Shown: positions 1 through 6,895, numbered from the stretch's first letter. The stretch is 12,533 nucleotides of DNA from DATLNM01 sp035536775 (GCA_035536775.1 DATLNM010000010.1:1-12533); one strand, 5' to 3'. Notes: generated from the letters alone by a model not told the origin. Numbers and translations are program-made.

Positions 1-954
1 AGGGGCGACCGGCGCGCTCGGAGCGGCTGGGGACGCCGAAAGGGCGCTGGTTCTCAGGGCGGTGATCCGGTCCTCCAACGGTGGATGGGTGTCGAACATG
101 CGGTTGAGCCACGATGCCTTGGGAGCGTGCGCGCGCGCCTCGTTCGCGTGCCGGGCGATGGGGGATTCGATCCACAGGTGGGCGGTGGCCCGGCTTCCCG
201 ACCTTACGACCGTCTGGTCTTGACGCAACTTTTCGAGCGCACTGACCAGCCCGTCGGGGTAGCGCGTCAGGAAGACCCCATCGGCATCCGCGAGGAATTC
301 GCGCTGGCGAGAGATGGCGAACTGAAGAAGCTGAGCGATGATCGGTGAGACGAGCAGCAGCACGAGTCCAAGGACGGCGAAGATCGCACCCGCGCCTCCC
401 CGGTCGTCGTCATCCCCGGCCCCCCACCAGAGCGCGCGCATCATCCAGTCGGCCAGAAGGACGATCACTCCTACCAGCGTTACGGCGAGCGTCATCACGA
501 GCGTGTCTCGGTTCTTGATGTGCGACAGCTCGTGGGCGATGACCCCTTGGAGCTCGTCGCGGTTGAGCTTCCCGAGAAGTCCTGTCGTCACGGCGATCGC
601 GGAATGCTCGGGGTTGCGTCCGGTCGCGAACGCATTGGGAGCTTCGTCCTCGACGTAGTAGACGCGCGGCTTGGGCATCCCAGCAGCGATACAGAGGCCG
701 TCGACGATGTTGTGGAGTTGCTGGAACGCCGGCCCTTCCGCCGGCTTAGCGCGGCTCATCGCGAGCGCAATCTTGTCCGACGAGAAGTAGCTACCCCACA
801 CCATGAGGAGAGAGAAGACGAGCGCTCCGACGAGTCCCCACAGGCCGAAGTCCGTGAGGTAGCCGAAGACCCAGCCGATCGCTGCGACGAACAAGACAAA
901 GACGATGATCAACGCCCACGACTTCCTGATGTTGGACGCGATCCTCTCGTACAT
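1..954 (-). CDS. htpX: M48-family zinc metalloprotease HtpX, partial (C-terminus off the left edge)
   Basis: An integral-membrane zinc metalloprotease that degrades misfolded membrane proteins, with its active site facing the cytoplasm. 318 residues are visible and the frame is still open at base 1. The zinc-binding HELSH motif lies at about residues 141-145, inside a VIAHELSHIKNRD context, and the third ligand Glu is at about 219 in REFLADADGV. The late family motif THPPLEDRI is at about 289-297. Four hydrophobic segments are at roughly 14-32, 38-58, 156-171 and 189-210, the usual HtpX topology. The visible end is Ala/Pro/Ser-rich, so probably only a few residues are missing. The ATG at 952-954 is preceded by a GAGGAG ribosome site, and lemA ends 35 bp upstream on the same strand. 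The lemA-htpX pairing is common in bacteria and supports both calls. Confidence 0.95.
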   Translation of the reverse strand, partial: MYERIASNIRKSWALIIVFVLFVAAIGWVFGYLTDFGLWGLVGALVFSLLMVWGSYFSSDKIALAMSRAKPAEGPAFQQLHNIVDGLCIAAGMPKPRVYYVEDEAPNAFATGRNPEHSAIAVTTGLLGKLNRDELQGVIAHELSHIKNRDTLVMTLAVTLVGVIVLLADWMMRALWWGAGDDDDRGGAGAIFAVLGLVLLLVSPIIAQLLQFAISRQREFLADADGVFLTRYPDGLVSALEKLRQDQTVVRSGSRATAHLWIESPIARHANEARAHAPKASWLNRMFDTHPPLEDRITALRTSALSASPAAPSAPVAP

Positions 955-989
955 CTAACTCCTCGCGGGTGGTGCCTAGGCTCCTCTAG

Positions 990-1616
990 TTACCCGGCGG
1001 GCGGCTGTGACGTGGGCGTCCCCGTTCCCGGGGCAGAGGTTCCGGCCGCGGGTGGGGCTCCACCTCCGCTGCCGAAGTCAACGCGCACCGGGGCACGCGC
1101 CGCGTCTTCGGTCTCGAAGTAAGCGCGCGGCTGGAAGCCAAACATCCCGGCGATCATGTTGCTCGGGAATGCCTCCAGCGCATTGTCGTACGCGAGAACC
1201 TGCTCGTTGTAGAACTGGCGGGCGAACGCGATCCGCTCCTCGGTTGCAGTCAGCTCTTCCTGAAGAGCAAGGAAATTCTGGTTCGCCTTGAGGTCCGGGT
1301 AGGCCTCGGATAGCGCGAACAGCTGTCGCAGTGCCCCGGTGAGGAAGTTTTCGGCCTGAGCCTGCTGTTCCACACCCTCGGCTGCCACGGCTTGCTGGCG
1401 AGCGCGAATAACGGCCTCGAGGGTCTCGCGCTCGTGTGATGCGTAGCCCTTGACTGTTTCGACGAGGTTAGGGATGAGGTCATGGCGCCTCTTCAACTGA
1501 ACGTCGATCTGCGCCCAACCCGCTTCGGTCCTGTTGCGTAACCGGACGAGCCGGTTGTACGCGCCCATCAAGAAGAAGGCGACAAGCACCACAACTCCGA
1601 GTACGACCCACTCCAT
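990..1616 (-). CDS. lemA: LemA family protein
   Basis: LemA family membrane protein, 208 residues, often found beside HtpX; the biochemical role of the family is not settled. One N-terminal hydrophobic anchor (about residues 3-18) is followed by the family signature YNRLVRLRNRTEAGWAQIDV and then RRHDLIPNLVETVKGYASHE (about 20-63). A long helical region carries the typical LKANQNFLALQEELTATEERIAFAR block. Conserved AFPSNMIAGMFGF and YFE motifs follow, and the C-terminal tail is Gly/Pro/Thr-rich and probably disordered. I chose the ATG at 1614-1616 because it starts right at the membrane anchor and has a strong GGAGGGG site just upstream. An ATG 20 codons earlier in frame (1676) has no support and would overlap the divergent selenoprotein gene. 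lemA and htpX form an operon with a 35 bp gap. Confidence 0.94.
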   Translation of the reverse strand: MEWVVLGVVVLVAFFLMGAYNRLVRLRNRTEAGWAQIDVQLKRRHDLIPNLVETVKGYASHERETLEAVIRARQQAVAAEGVEQQAQAENFLTGALRQLFALSEAYPDLKANQNFLALQEELTATEERIAFARQFYNEQVLAYDNALEAFPSNMIAGMFGFQPRAYFETEDAARAPVRVDFGSGGGAPPAAGTSAPGTGTPTSQPPAG

Positions 1617-1647
1617 CAGCCAACCCCTCCTGAGAGACGACCTCGTA

Positions 1648-1653
1648 AGAGTA
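1648..1653 (-). promoter_or_regulatory. candidate -10 box for lemA-htpX
   Basis: On the minus strand this reads TACTCT, a TAnnnT actinobacterial -10 type, about 31 bp before the lemA ATG. That leaves room for a short leader containing the GGAGGGG ribosome site. I see no clear -35. This is a motif match only. Confidence 0.3.
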
Positions 1654-1661
1654 AGGCCAGG

Positions 1662-1667
1662 TACGCT
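1662..1667 (+). promoter_or_regulatory. candidate -10 box, leaderless start of the SelW-like gene
   Basis: TACGCT lies 7 nt before the ATG at 1675. No Shine-Dalgarno sequence sits at a useful distance from that ATG. A transcript starting at or next to the A of the ATG would therefore be leaderless, as at nadC and mca in this window. The -35 region is not convincing. Confidence 0.4.
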
Positions 1668-1674
1668 CTTGCGC

Positions 1675-1911
1675 ATGAGGATCTCGATCGAGTACTGCGC
1701 CCAGTGAGGGTACTCACCTAGAGCCGTCGGTCTGACGGAGAGGCTGCTGGAAGAGTTCGAACAGCACTTGGACGAGATCGTGTTGATCCCGTCCAGTGGC
1801 GGCGTGTTCGAGGTCCACGCCGGCGACTCGCTCCTCTACTCCAAAAAGGCGACGGGTCGCCACGCCGAGCACGACGACATCCTCGCCGCCCTGCGAAAGC
1901 GGCTGGGCTAG
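1675..1911 (+). CDS. SelW/Rdx-family selenoprotein with in-frame UGA (Sec) at codon 11
   Basis: A thioredoxin-fold Rdx/SelW/SelT-type protein of 78 residues if the TGA at 1705-1707 is read as selenocysteine. The N-terminus MRISIEYCAQ is followed by Sec11 and then GYSPRA. Cys8 and Sec11 form the CxxU redox motif of selenoprotein W, and the Gly-Tyr after Sec is also typical of SelW. The rest of the fold is intact in the same frame: an amphipathic helix (TERLLEEFEQHL), the strand and turn SSGGVFEV at 40-47, LLYSKK at 53-58, and a last helix ending KRLG at 75-78. The frame then ends at TAG (1909-1911). A SECIS-like hairpin follows the TGA. The start is probably leaderless. The stop shares the CTAG tetramer with the convergent DAHP synthase stop. 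The family is thought to work in thiol redox, but its substrates are unknown. An alternative is a Cys-type Rdx gene with a TGC-to-TGA mutation or read error. Genes for Sec synthesis lie outside this window. Confidence 0.88.
1705..1707 (+). other. UGA codon predicted to be recoded as selenocysteine
   Basis: The TGA stands exactly where the resolving residue of the Rdx CxxC/CxxU motif belongs. Coding potential and recognisable family motifs continue for 67 codons after it in the same frame. That continuation is the main argument for recoding rather than termination. Confidence 0.85.
1717..1743 (+). promoter_or_regulatory. candidate bacterial SECIS hairpin
   Basis: The inner stem pairs CCGUC (1724-1728) with GACGG (1734-1738), five Watson-Crick pairs. 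It closes a five-base loop GGUCU (1729-1733), which I recall as identical to the apical GGUCU of the E. coli fdhF SECIS. A lower stem CCU (1717-1719) can pair with AGG (1741-1743) across a small internal loop (AGAG opposite AG). The loop begins 21 nt after the UGA, inside the window used for bacterial SECIS elements, and has G in its first two positions. SelB with Sec-tRNA would bind here. The hairpin is also coding sequence. Confidence 0.8.
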
Positions 1912-3251
1912 CGCTCCTGGAGCATCTCGCCGACCTGGAACGCCAGGTCGAGCGACTGGCGCGCGTTAAGGCGAGGGTCGCACAACGCCTCCGTTGCCCC
2001 TTCGAGCACGTCGAGCGCGTCGCCGGCACCGAAGCACTCGACGACGTCTTCTGAAGTGAGCTCGAGATGCACGCCGCCGGGCACCGTTCCCTGGGCGTTG
2101 TGCACTGCGAAGAACGTCTTGATCTCACTCAAGATGTCGTCGAACCGGCGGCGCTTGTGTCCGTCGCGCGTGAAGGTGTTCCCGTGCATGGGGTCGCAGA
2201 CCCAAACGACTTGGTGCCCCGATCCCTTGACGGCCCCAATGAGGTCCGGCAGAAGATCGCCCACGGGCCCCGAGCCCAGCCTCGTGATCAAGGTCAGTCG
2301 CCCAGGCTCGCGATCGGGATCGAGACGTTCGCAGATCGCCACCGTCTCCTCCGCCGTTGCCGAGGGTCCGAGCTTGCACGCCACCGGGTTCTTGATCCCC
2401 GTCAGGAACTCGACATGAGCTCCGTCAGCGGAGCGAGTGCGCTCACCGACCCAGAGCAGGTGGGCAGAGCAGTCGTACCAGTCGCCGGTCAGGCTGTCGC
2501 GCCGCGTCAACGCCTCTTCGTAACCAAGCAGCAGGGCTTCATGTGACGTGTAGAAGTCGACCTCGTGCAACGCGGAGTCGGTGGAGAGGTCTATCCCGCA
2601 CGCCGCCATGAAATCCAAGGCTTGATCGATCTGTCCCGCGATCGATTCGTAGCGTCGTCCTTGGCTGCTCGACGCGACGAACTCTTGGTTCCAGACGTGT
2701 ATCTGTCGCAGGTCGGCGAACCCGCCCTTGGTGAGGGCTCGGATCAGATTCAGCGTCGACGCCGACTGGTGGTACGCCTGGATCATCCGCGCGGGGTCGG
2801 GACGTCGAGCGTCCTCGTCGAACGCCTCGTCGTTGACGGCGTGACCCCTGAAGGAAGGAAGCTCCACGCCGCCCATGGTCTCGGTCGCCGCGGAGCGAGG
2901 TTTTGCGAACTGGCCCGCGATGCGCCCGACCTTGATCACCGGTAAGCCCGAGGCGTAGGTCAAGACGACGGCCATCTGCAGGATGACCTTCAGCTTGTCG
3001 CGGATCGAGTCTGCCGTGAAATCTCCGAACGCCTCGGCACAATCACCCGCCTGAAGGACGAAGGCTCCTCCGCCACTGACCTTCGCCAGCGCTGCTTTGA
3101 GGCGGCGCGCCTCCCCGGCGAACACGAGTGGTGGAAGGCTGCGGCAGCGCTCGAGTGTCTCCTGGAGCGCGCCGGCGTCCGGCCACTCCGGCTGCTGGGT
3201 GGCGGGGCGCGTCTGCCACAACGACGGGGACCACTCTGGGTGTTCGACCAT
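1908..3251 (-). CDS. aroG: class II (plant-type) 3-deoxy-7-phosphoheptulonate synthase
   Basis: Catalyses the first step of the shikimate pathway, condensing phosphoenolpyruvate and erythrose 4-phosphate to DAHP in the cytoplasm. The protein has 447 residues from the chosen start, close to the usual 450-470. Metal ligands expected from the Mycobacterium enzyme are present: Cys71 in QAGDCAE, His355 in DPMHGN, Glu397 in HLELT and Asp425 in CDPRLN. Substrate-binding blocks GRIAGQFAKPRS (109-120), WVGERTR (267-273) and PGRLTLITRLG (316-326) are intact. The N-terminal part before QQPEW is a little shorter than in the Mycobacterium protein, so allosteric contacts there may differ. I chose the ATG at 3249-3251, which leaves 39 bp to the divergent ilvA. 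An in-frame start at 3326 would overlap ilvA. No clear ribosome site was seen, so the start is uncertain. Its TAG stop overlaps the SelW-like stop. Confidence 0.95.
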   Translation of the reverse strand: MVEHPEWSPSLWQTRPATQQPEWPDAGALQETLERCRSLPPLVFAGEARRLKAALAKVSGGGAFVLQAGDCAEAFGDFTADSIRDKLKVILQMAVVLTYASGLPVIKVGRIAGQFAKPRSAATETMGGVELPSFRGHAVNDEAFDEDARRPDPARMIQAYHQSASTLNLIRALTKGGFADLRQIHVWNQEFVASSSQGRRYESIAGQIDQALDFMAACGIDLSTDSALHEVDFYTSHEALLLGYEEALTRRDSLTGDWYDCSAHLLWVGERTRSADGAHVEFLTGIKNPVACKLGPSATAEETVAICERLDPDREPGRLTLITRLGSGPVGDLLPDLIGAVKGSGHQVVWVCDPMHGNTFTRDGHKRRRFDDILSEIKTFFAVHNAQGTVPGGVHLELTSEDVVECFGAGDALDVLEGATEALCDPRLNARQSLDLAFQVGEMLQER

Positions 3252-3256
3252 CGTCT

Positions 3257-3293
3257 CATCGTCGCGTCTTTTCGCCAGCCGCGTGCGACGATG
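3257..3293. repeat. 9-bp inverted repeat between the divergent aroG and ilvA starts
   Basis: CATCGTCGC at 3257-3265 and its exact reverse complement GCGACGATG at 3285-3293 are separated by 19 bp. The right arm includes the ilvA start codon. It could be an operator shared by the two amino-acid genes or chance similarity of two start regions. No known regulator motif is recognised. Confidence 0.3.
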
Positions 3294-4538
3294 CGTGTCG
3301 TGGAGAGCTTGAGCCTGGTCGATCACGGGGACATCGTCGATGCGAGGTCCCGGCTAACCGGCGTCGCCGTCACCACGCCTCTGGACCGGTCCCGAGCGCT
3401 CTCGGACGTCGCCGGCGGGCCCTGCTTCGTCAAATGCGAGAACCTCCAACGCACGGGGTCCTTCAAGATCCGCGGGGCGTACAACCTCATCAGTCGGCTC
3501 ACTTCACCGGCGACCGACGCGGGCGTGGTCGCGGCGTCGGCCGGTAATCATGCGCAGGGCGTTGCGTTAGCAGCGGCGCTCAGCGGCATACGCGCGCGGG
3601 TGTTCATGCCTGAGGCCGCTCCCATCCCCAAGGTGGAAGCGACCAAGCGATACGGTGCCGACGTCGTCCTCACCGGGCACGACTTCGGTGCCGCCTACGC
3701 TGCGGCGGTCGAGTTCTCCGATCGTGAGGGGTCGTTCTTCGTTCACCCCTTCGACCATCCACACATCATTGCGGGACAAGGCACGGCCGGACTCGAGATC
3801 CTCGAGCAGTTCGCCGCGGTCGATGAGGGCGGAGATGGACCGCGTACAGTCGTCGTTCCCGTCGGAGGGGGAGGGCTGATCTCGGGTATCGCTGCAGCGT
3901 TGCGCGGCGCGGGTAGCGGAGCGCGCGTGGTGGGTGTGCAAGCAGCAGGGGCCGCTGCGTTTCCACCCTCGCTACAGAAGGGATCGATCGTGCGGCTCGA
4001 GGACATGTCCACGATCGCGGATGGGATAGCTGCGAACTCGCCTGGGGAGCTCACGTTCGCGCACGTTCGCGAGCTCGTCGACGACGTCGTGACGGTGGGT
4101 GACGATGCGATCGCGGCGGCTCTCTTGTTCGCGGCCGAACGGATGAAATTGGTGCTCGAGCCTGCGGGCGCGGCCGGCCTCGCTGCCGTCTTGCAGCGCG
4201 TTGGAGACATCGAGCCGCCGGTCGTGGTGGTCCTCTCCGGTGGGAACATCGACCCGCTGCTCCTGCTGCGGGTCATCCGCTTCGGCATGAGCGCGTCCGG
4301 GAGGTACTTCGCGTTCCACACGAGGATCGCAGACCGGCCGGGACAGCTTCACCGCCTCATCGGTCTCATCGCCGAGCTCGGTGCCAACATCGTCGGCGTC
4401 GAGCACAGGCGAGAGGGCGTCCGCGTACACCTGGGCGAGGTCGACGTCGCGCTGCAGGTGGAGACAAAGGGTCCCGACCACATCGCGGCGGTGGTCGAGA
4501 GTCTCTCGAGCGCGGGCTACACGGTCGAGCCCCTCTAA
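3291..4538 (+). CDS. ilvA: threonine ammonia-lyase (threonine dehydratase) with ACT domain
   Basis: PLP enzyme that deaminates threonine to 2-oxobutyrate, the entry to isoleucine synthesis, or serves threonine catabolism. It has 415 residues. The PLP lysine is Lys59 in GSFKIRGAYN, and the glycine-rich phosphate loop VVPVGGGGLISG lies near the middle. The catalytic domain ends near the SGGNIDPLL motif, and a single ACT domain fills about residues 337-415 (RYFAFHTRIADRPGQLHRL onward). One ACT domain at this length matches the shorter TdcB/YbgE-like threonine ammonia-lyases of Actinobacteria rather than the long E. coli IlvA with two ACT-like units. The ACT domain suggests allosteric control by an amino acid. 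The start is uncertain: ATG 3291 and GTG 3300 are both plausible, and neither has a clear ribosome site. The gene is divergent from aroG and ends 33 bp before nadC. Confidence 0.92.
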   Translation: MRVVESLSLVDHGDIVDARSRLTGVAVTTPLDRSRALSDVAGGPCFVKCENLQRTGSFKIRGAYNLISRLTSPATDAGVVAASAGNHAQGVALAAALSGIRARVFMPEAAPIPKVEATKRYGADVVLTGHDFGAAYAAAVEFSDREGSFFVHPFDHPHIIAGQGTAGLEILEQFAAVDEGGDGPRTVVVPVGGGGLISGIAAALRGAGSGARVVGVQAAGAAAFPPSLQKGSIVRLEDMSTIADGIAANSPGELTFAHVRELVDDVVTVGDDAIAAALLFAAERMKLVLEPAGAAGLAAVLQRVGDIEPPVVVVLSGGNIDPLLLLRVIRFGMSASGRYFAFHTRIADRPGQLHRLIGLIAELGANIVGVEHRREGVRVHLGEVDVALQVETKGPDHIAAVVESLSSAGYTVEPL

Positions 4539-4559
4539 GACCCCAGCCTTTCCCCCGCT

Positions 4560-4565
4560 TAATCT
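4560..4565 (+). promoter_or_regulatory. candidate -10 box, leaderless start of nadC
   Basis: TAATCT is followed by six bases and then the nadC ATG at 4572. The upstream stretch is pyrimidine-rich and contains no Shine-Dalgarno sequence, so a transcript starting at the ATG fits best. This would give nadC-nadA its own promoter, separate from ilvA. Confidence 0.5.
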
Positions 4566-4571
4566 GGCTCG

Positions 4572-5444
4572 ATGGGACTTCCCCCACAACCGCTTCGACC
4601 CCTCGACCCCGACTTCGTCGCCGATCTCGTCCGTCGCTGTCTGGCCGAGGATGTCGGCCGGGGGGATGTGACGACGACGGCGGTCGTGACGTCCGACGCG
4701 ACCGGACTCGCCCACATCGAGAGCAGGGGTTCGGCTGTGGTCGCCGGCCTCGATGTCGCGGCCGCCTGTTTCGCCGCGACCGGTGGCGACTCGGTGAAAT
4801 GGTCGGCGCTCGTGACAGACGGCGATCGGGTCGAGCGGGGCGACATCCTCGCGACGATCCAGGGGACCCTTAGCTCGATCCTCACGGCCGAGCGCACGGC
4901 GCTGAACCTCCTCGCCCGAATGTGCGGAGTTGCCACGATGGCGGCCACCTACGCGAGCGCGGTGGCTGGGTCGGGGACTCGGGTTGTTGACACCAGGAAG
5001 ACGATGCCGGGTTTGAGGGTTGTAGATAAGTACGCGGTGCGCGTGGGCGGGTGCTACAACCATCGATCCGGATTGGACGACGGCGTGCTCATCAAGGACA
5101 ACCACATCATGGCTGCGGGCGGAGTGAGTGCGGCCGTCGAGCGGGCTCGCGCGCGCATTCAACACGGCCACCTACTCGAGGTGGAGGTGACCACGCTCGA
5201 CGAGCTCGAGGAAGCGATCGGCGCCGGCGCCGACGCGGTTCTCCTCGACAACATGGATCCTCAGATGGTCGCCTCGGCCGGCGCGCGCGCCGGGGGCCGA
5301 GTCGTCCTCGAAGCATCGGGCGGGATCGGCCTCGACAACATCGCCGCCTATACGGCGACGGGTGTCGATCTGATCTCGGTAGGGGCGTTGACGCACGGTG
5401 CGCCACACGTCGATCTCAGCCTCGAGGTGCAAGCGTGGTCCTGA
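4572..5444 (+). CDS. nadC: nicotinate-nucleotide diphosphorylase (carboxylating), quinolinate phosphoribosyltransferase
   Basis: Converts quinolinate and PRPP to nicotinate mononucleotide, CO2 and pyrophosphate in de novo NAD synthesis. The protein has 290 residues, normal for the family. Recognisable blocks are EDVGRGDVTT (26-35) at the N-terminal domain, ERTALNLLARMCGVAT (107-122), the substrate-binding TRKTMPGLR (141-149) with Lys153, the His164-Arg165 pair, and IKDNHI (174-179). The C-terminal half has the barrel motifs EVEVTTLDE, DAVLLDNM and EASGGI. A -10-like TAATCT six bases upstream and the lack of a ribosome site suggest leaderless translation. The last 10 nt overlap the nadA start, so the two are very likely cotranscribed and translationally linked. 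Confidence 0.96.
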   Translation: MGLPPQPLRPLDPDFVADLVRRCLAEDVGRGDVTTTAVVTSDATGLAHIESRGSAVVAGLDVAAACFAATGGDSVKWSALVTDGDRVERGDILATIQGTLSSILTAERTALNLLARMCGVATMAATYASAVAGSGTRVVDTRKTMPGLRVVDKYAVRVGGCYNHRSGLDDGVLIKDNHIMAAGGVSAAVERARARIQHGHLLEVEVTTLDELEEAIGAGADAVLLDNMDPQMVASAGARAGGRVVLEASGGIGLDNIAAYTATGVDLISVGALTHGAPHVDLSLEVQAWS

Positions 5445-6409
5445 GTCCAGCAGCGTTGCGTGACGGCGTCGATGCCGCGTGGGCAGACGAGGTGCGCGCC
5501 CTCGCCAAACAGCAGGACGCCGTCATCCTTGCGCACAACTACCAGGTTCCTGCGATACAGGATGTCGCCCACCATGTTGGGGATTCCCTCGAGCTTTCTC
5601 GCCTCGCAGCAGAGGTCGACGAGTCGACGATCGTGTTCTGCGGAGTGCACTTCATGGCGGAGACGGCCAAGATCCTCGCCCCCGAGAAGCGCGTTCTCAT
5701 CCCGGACCCGAAGGCAGGCTGCTCCCTCGCGTCGTCGATAACGGGCGAACAGCTGAGGGCGTGGAAGGCCGAGCATCCGGGCGCGGTCGCGGTCTTCTAT
5801 GTCAACACGACGGCCGAGGTGAAGGCAGAGTGCGACTATTGCTGCACCTCGGCCAACGCGGTGAACGTGGTTCGTTCGATCCCGGAGGACAAGGAGATCC
5901 TGTTCGGTCCCGACATGTTCCTTGGCGCGCACGTCGAGAGGATGACGGGCCGAAAGATGCACATATGGATGGGGGAATGTCACGTCCATTCGGGGATCCA
6001 GCCAGACGACATCCAGAGGACTATGGCGGCGAATCCAGACGCCGAGTTGCACATCCATCCTGAGTGCGGCTGTTCGTCTTCCTGCATGTATCTGTTGTCC
6101 GTTGGTGATCTCCCTGCTGATCGAACGTTCGTGTTGGGAACCGGTGGGATGGTGCGCAGGATGCAGGAGTCGAAGGCGAAAGACTTCATCATCGCTACCG
6201 AGACCGGCATGCTGCATCGCCTTCGAAAGGAAAATCCGGTCGCCAACCTGATGCCGGCCAACGACGAAGCGGTGTGCGGCTACATGAAGATGATCACGCC
6301 CTCGAAGCTTCTCGAGACACTGCGCACGGGACGCTACGAGGTGGATGTCCCCGAGGAGATCGCCCGGCGCGCCCGGCTTCCGATCGAACGGATGATCGCG
6401 GTTTCCTGA
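5435..6409 (+). CDS. nadA: quinolinate synthase (4Fe-4S)
   Basis: Condenses iminoaspartate with dihydroxyacetone phosphate to quinolinate, the substrate of the preceding nadC product. It has 324 residues. The three family cysteines that bind the oxygen-sensitive 4Fe-4S cluster are visible: Cys96 in PKAGCSLA, Cys182 in GECHVH and Cys281 in CGYMKMIT. Substrate motifs include AHNYQ (33-37), GVHFMAETAK (70-79), YVNTTAEVKAECDYCCTSANA (about 122-142) and ETGMLHR (256-262). Further cysteines at 211, 213 and 217 are extra. The GTG start at 5435 has a GAGG ribosome site seven bases upstream and overlaps nadC by 10 nt. The open frame continues upstream, but that part has no family similarity and is antisense-like nadC shadow. 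No nadB or aspartate dehydrogenase lies in the window. The TGA stop directly abuts the stop of the convergent gene. Confidence 0.95.
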   Translation: MVLSPAALRDGVDAAWADEVRALAKQQDAVILAHNYQVPAIQDVAHHVGDSLELSRLAAEVDESTIVFCGVHFMAETAKILAPEKRVLIPDPKAGCSLASSITGEQLRAWKAEHPGAVAVFYVNTTAEVKAECDYCCTSANAVNVVRSIPEDKEILFGPDMFLGAHVERMTGRKMHIWMGECHVHSGIQPDDIQRTMAANPDAELHIHPECGCSSSCMYLLSVGDLPADRTFVLGTGGMVRRMQESKAKDFIIATETGMLHRLRKENPVANLMPANDEAVCGYMKMITPSKLLETLRTGRYEVDVPEEIARRARLPIERMIAVS

Positions 6410-6886
6410 TCAGGTTCGTGCGGTCGCCCCGGAAGGCGTTGCCGCGATTCCAAGGATGGCGGCCAGGCTTCCCAGCACCGCGCCCGCGGCGGTGAGATAA
6501 AGGCCGATCGCGGGACGGGCGTCCCCCACGATGTTCATGCGCTGAGAGATCGGCGAAACGAGATCCTCGACGCCCCTGAGGTCGGCAAGCGCGATCCCCC
6601 CGATGATGATCGACGCCACCAGGGCGAGCCACGCGTACCGGCTGCGGCGCGCTGCGATCAGTAGCCCCGCCGAGAACAAGAGCGTGATGCCACAACCAAG
6701 GACCCACCATCCGTCGCCGGCCTCTATCCCCGAGAAGGGCTGGGCGTTCACGACCTCATCGGCGGGCAAGATCTTCGGCGGCGTGATCCGCACCCAGTCC
6801 AGAACGGCGCCCGTCACCGCAAGGCCCGAGGCGACTACGAGTCCTCCCGCGGCGACGGTGCGCGCGCTCTCAAAGATGTCCCTCAC
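6410..6886 (-). CDS. hypothetical four-helix membrane protein
   Basis: A 158-residue membrane protein of unknown function. Hydrophobic segments are at about 11-31, 60-79, 84-102 and 125-148. The loop after the first helix contains DWVRITPP and ends in FSGIEAGDGWW before the second helix. This layout, with Trp after helix one and a G-x-DG turn before helix two, recalls small uncharacterised four-helix membrane proteins widespread in Actinobacteria, but I cannot name a family. The start is uncertain. GTG 6886 is chosen because it precedes the first helix and lies nine bases from a TAGGCT -10 candidate; the frame stays open well upstream into mca. It is convergent with nadA with no gap and divergent from mca. 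Confidence 0.7.
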   Translation of the reverse strand: MRDIFESARTVAAGGLVVASGLAVTGAVLDWVRITPPKILPADEVVNAQPFSGIEAGDGWWVLGCGITLLFSAGLLIAARRSRYAWLALVASIIIGGIALADLRGVEDLVSPISQRMNIVGDARPAIGLYLTAAGAVLGSLAAILGIAATPSGATART

Positions 6887-6895
6887 AGGCCGCGC

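Noticed and set aside
520..1122. Plus-strand open frame of 200 codons opposite htpX and the lemA end
   Set aside because: It is the antisense shadow of the two well-identified minus-strand genes; its composition is Arg/Asp-rich with no recognisable motif.
1705..1707. The TGA as a nonsense mutation making a pseudogene
   Set aside because: The frame after it is intact to a natural stop, the residue position is the known Sec site, and a SECIS-like hairpin follows; kept only as an alternative.
3972..5171. Minus-strand open frame of 399 codons opposite ilvA and nadC
   Set aside because: It spans two real plus-strand genes, has Arg/His/Asp-rich shadow composition typical of high-GC antisense frames, and no domain.
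5051..5434. Upstream extension of the nadA frame inside nadC
   Set aside because: The extension is Arg/Gly-rich and lacks NadA similarity; a GTG with a ribosome site at 5435 gives the normal NadA length.
5442..5444. nadC TGA considered as a second selenocysteine codon
   Set aside because: NadC is already full length, and nothing downstream in that frame resembles the family; it is an ordinary stop.
5348..6217. Minus-strand open frame of 289 codons opposite nadA
   Set aside because: It is fully antisense to nadA, whose Fe-S cysteines and motifs are clear; the minus frame shows no family features.
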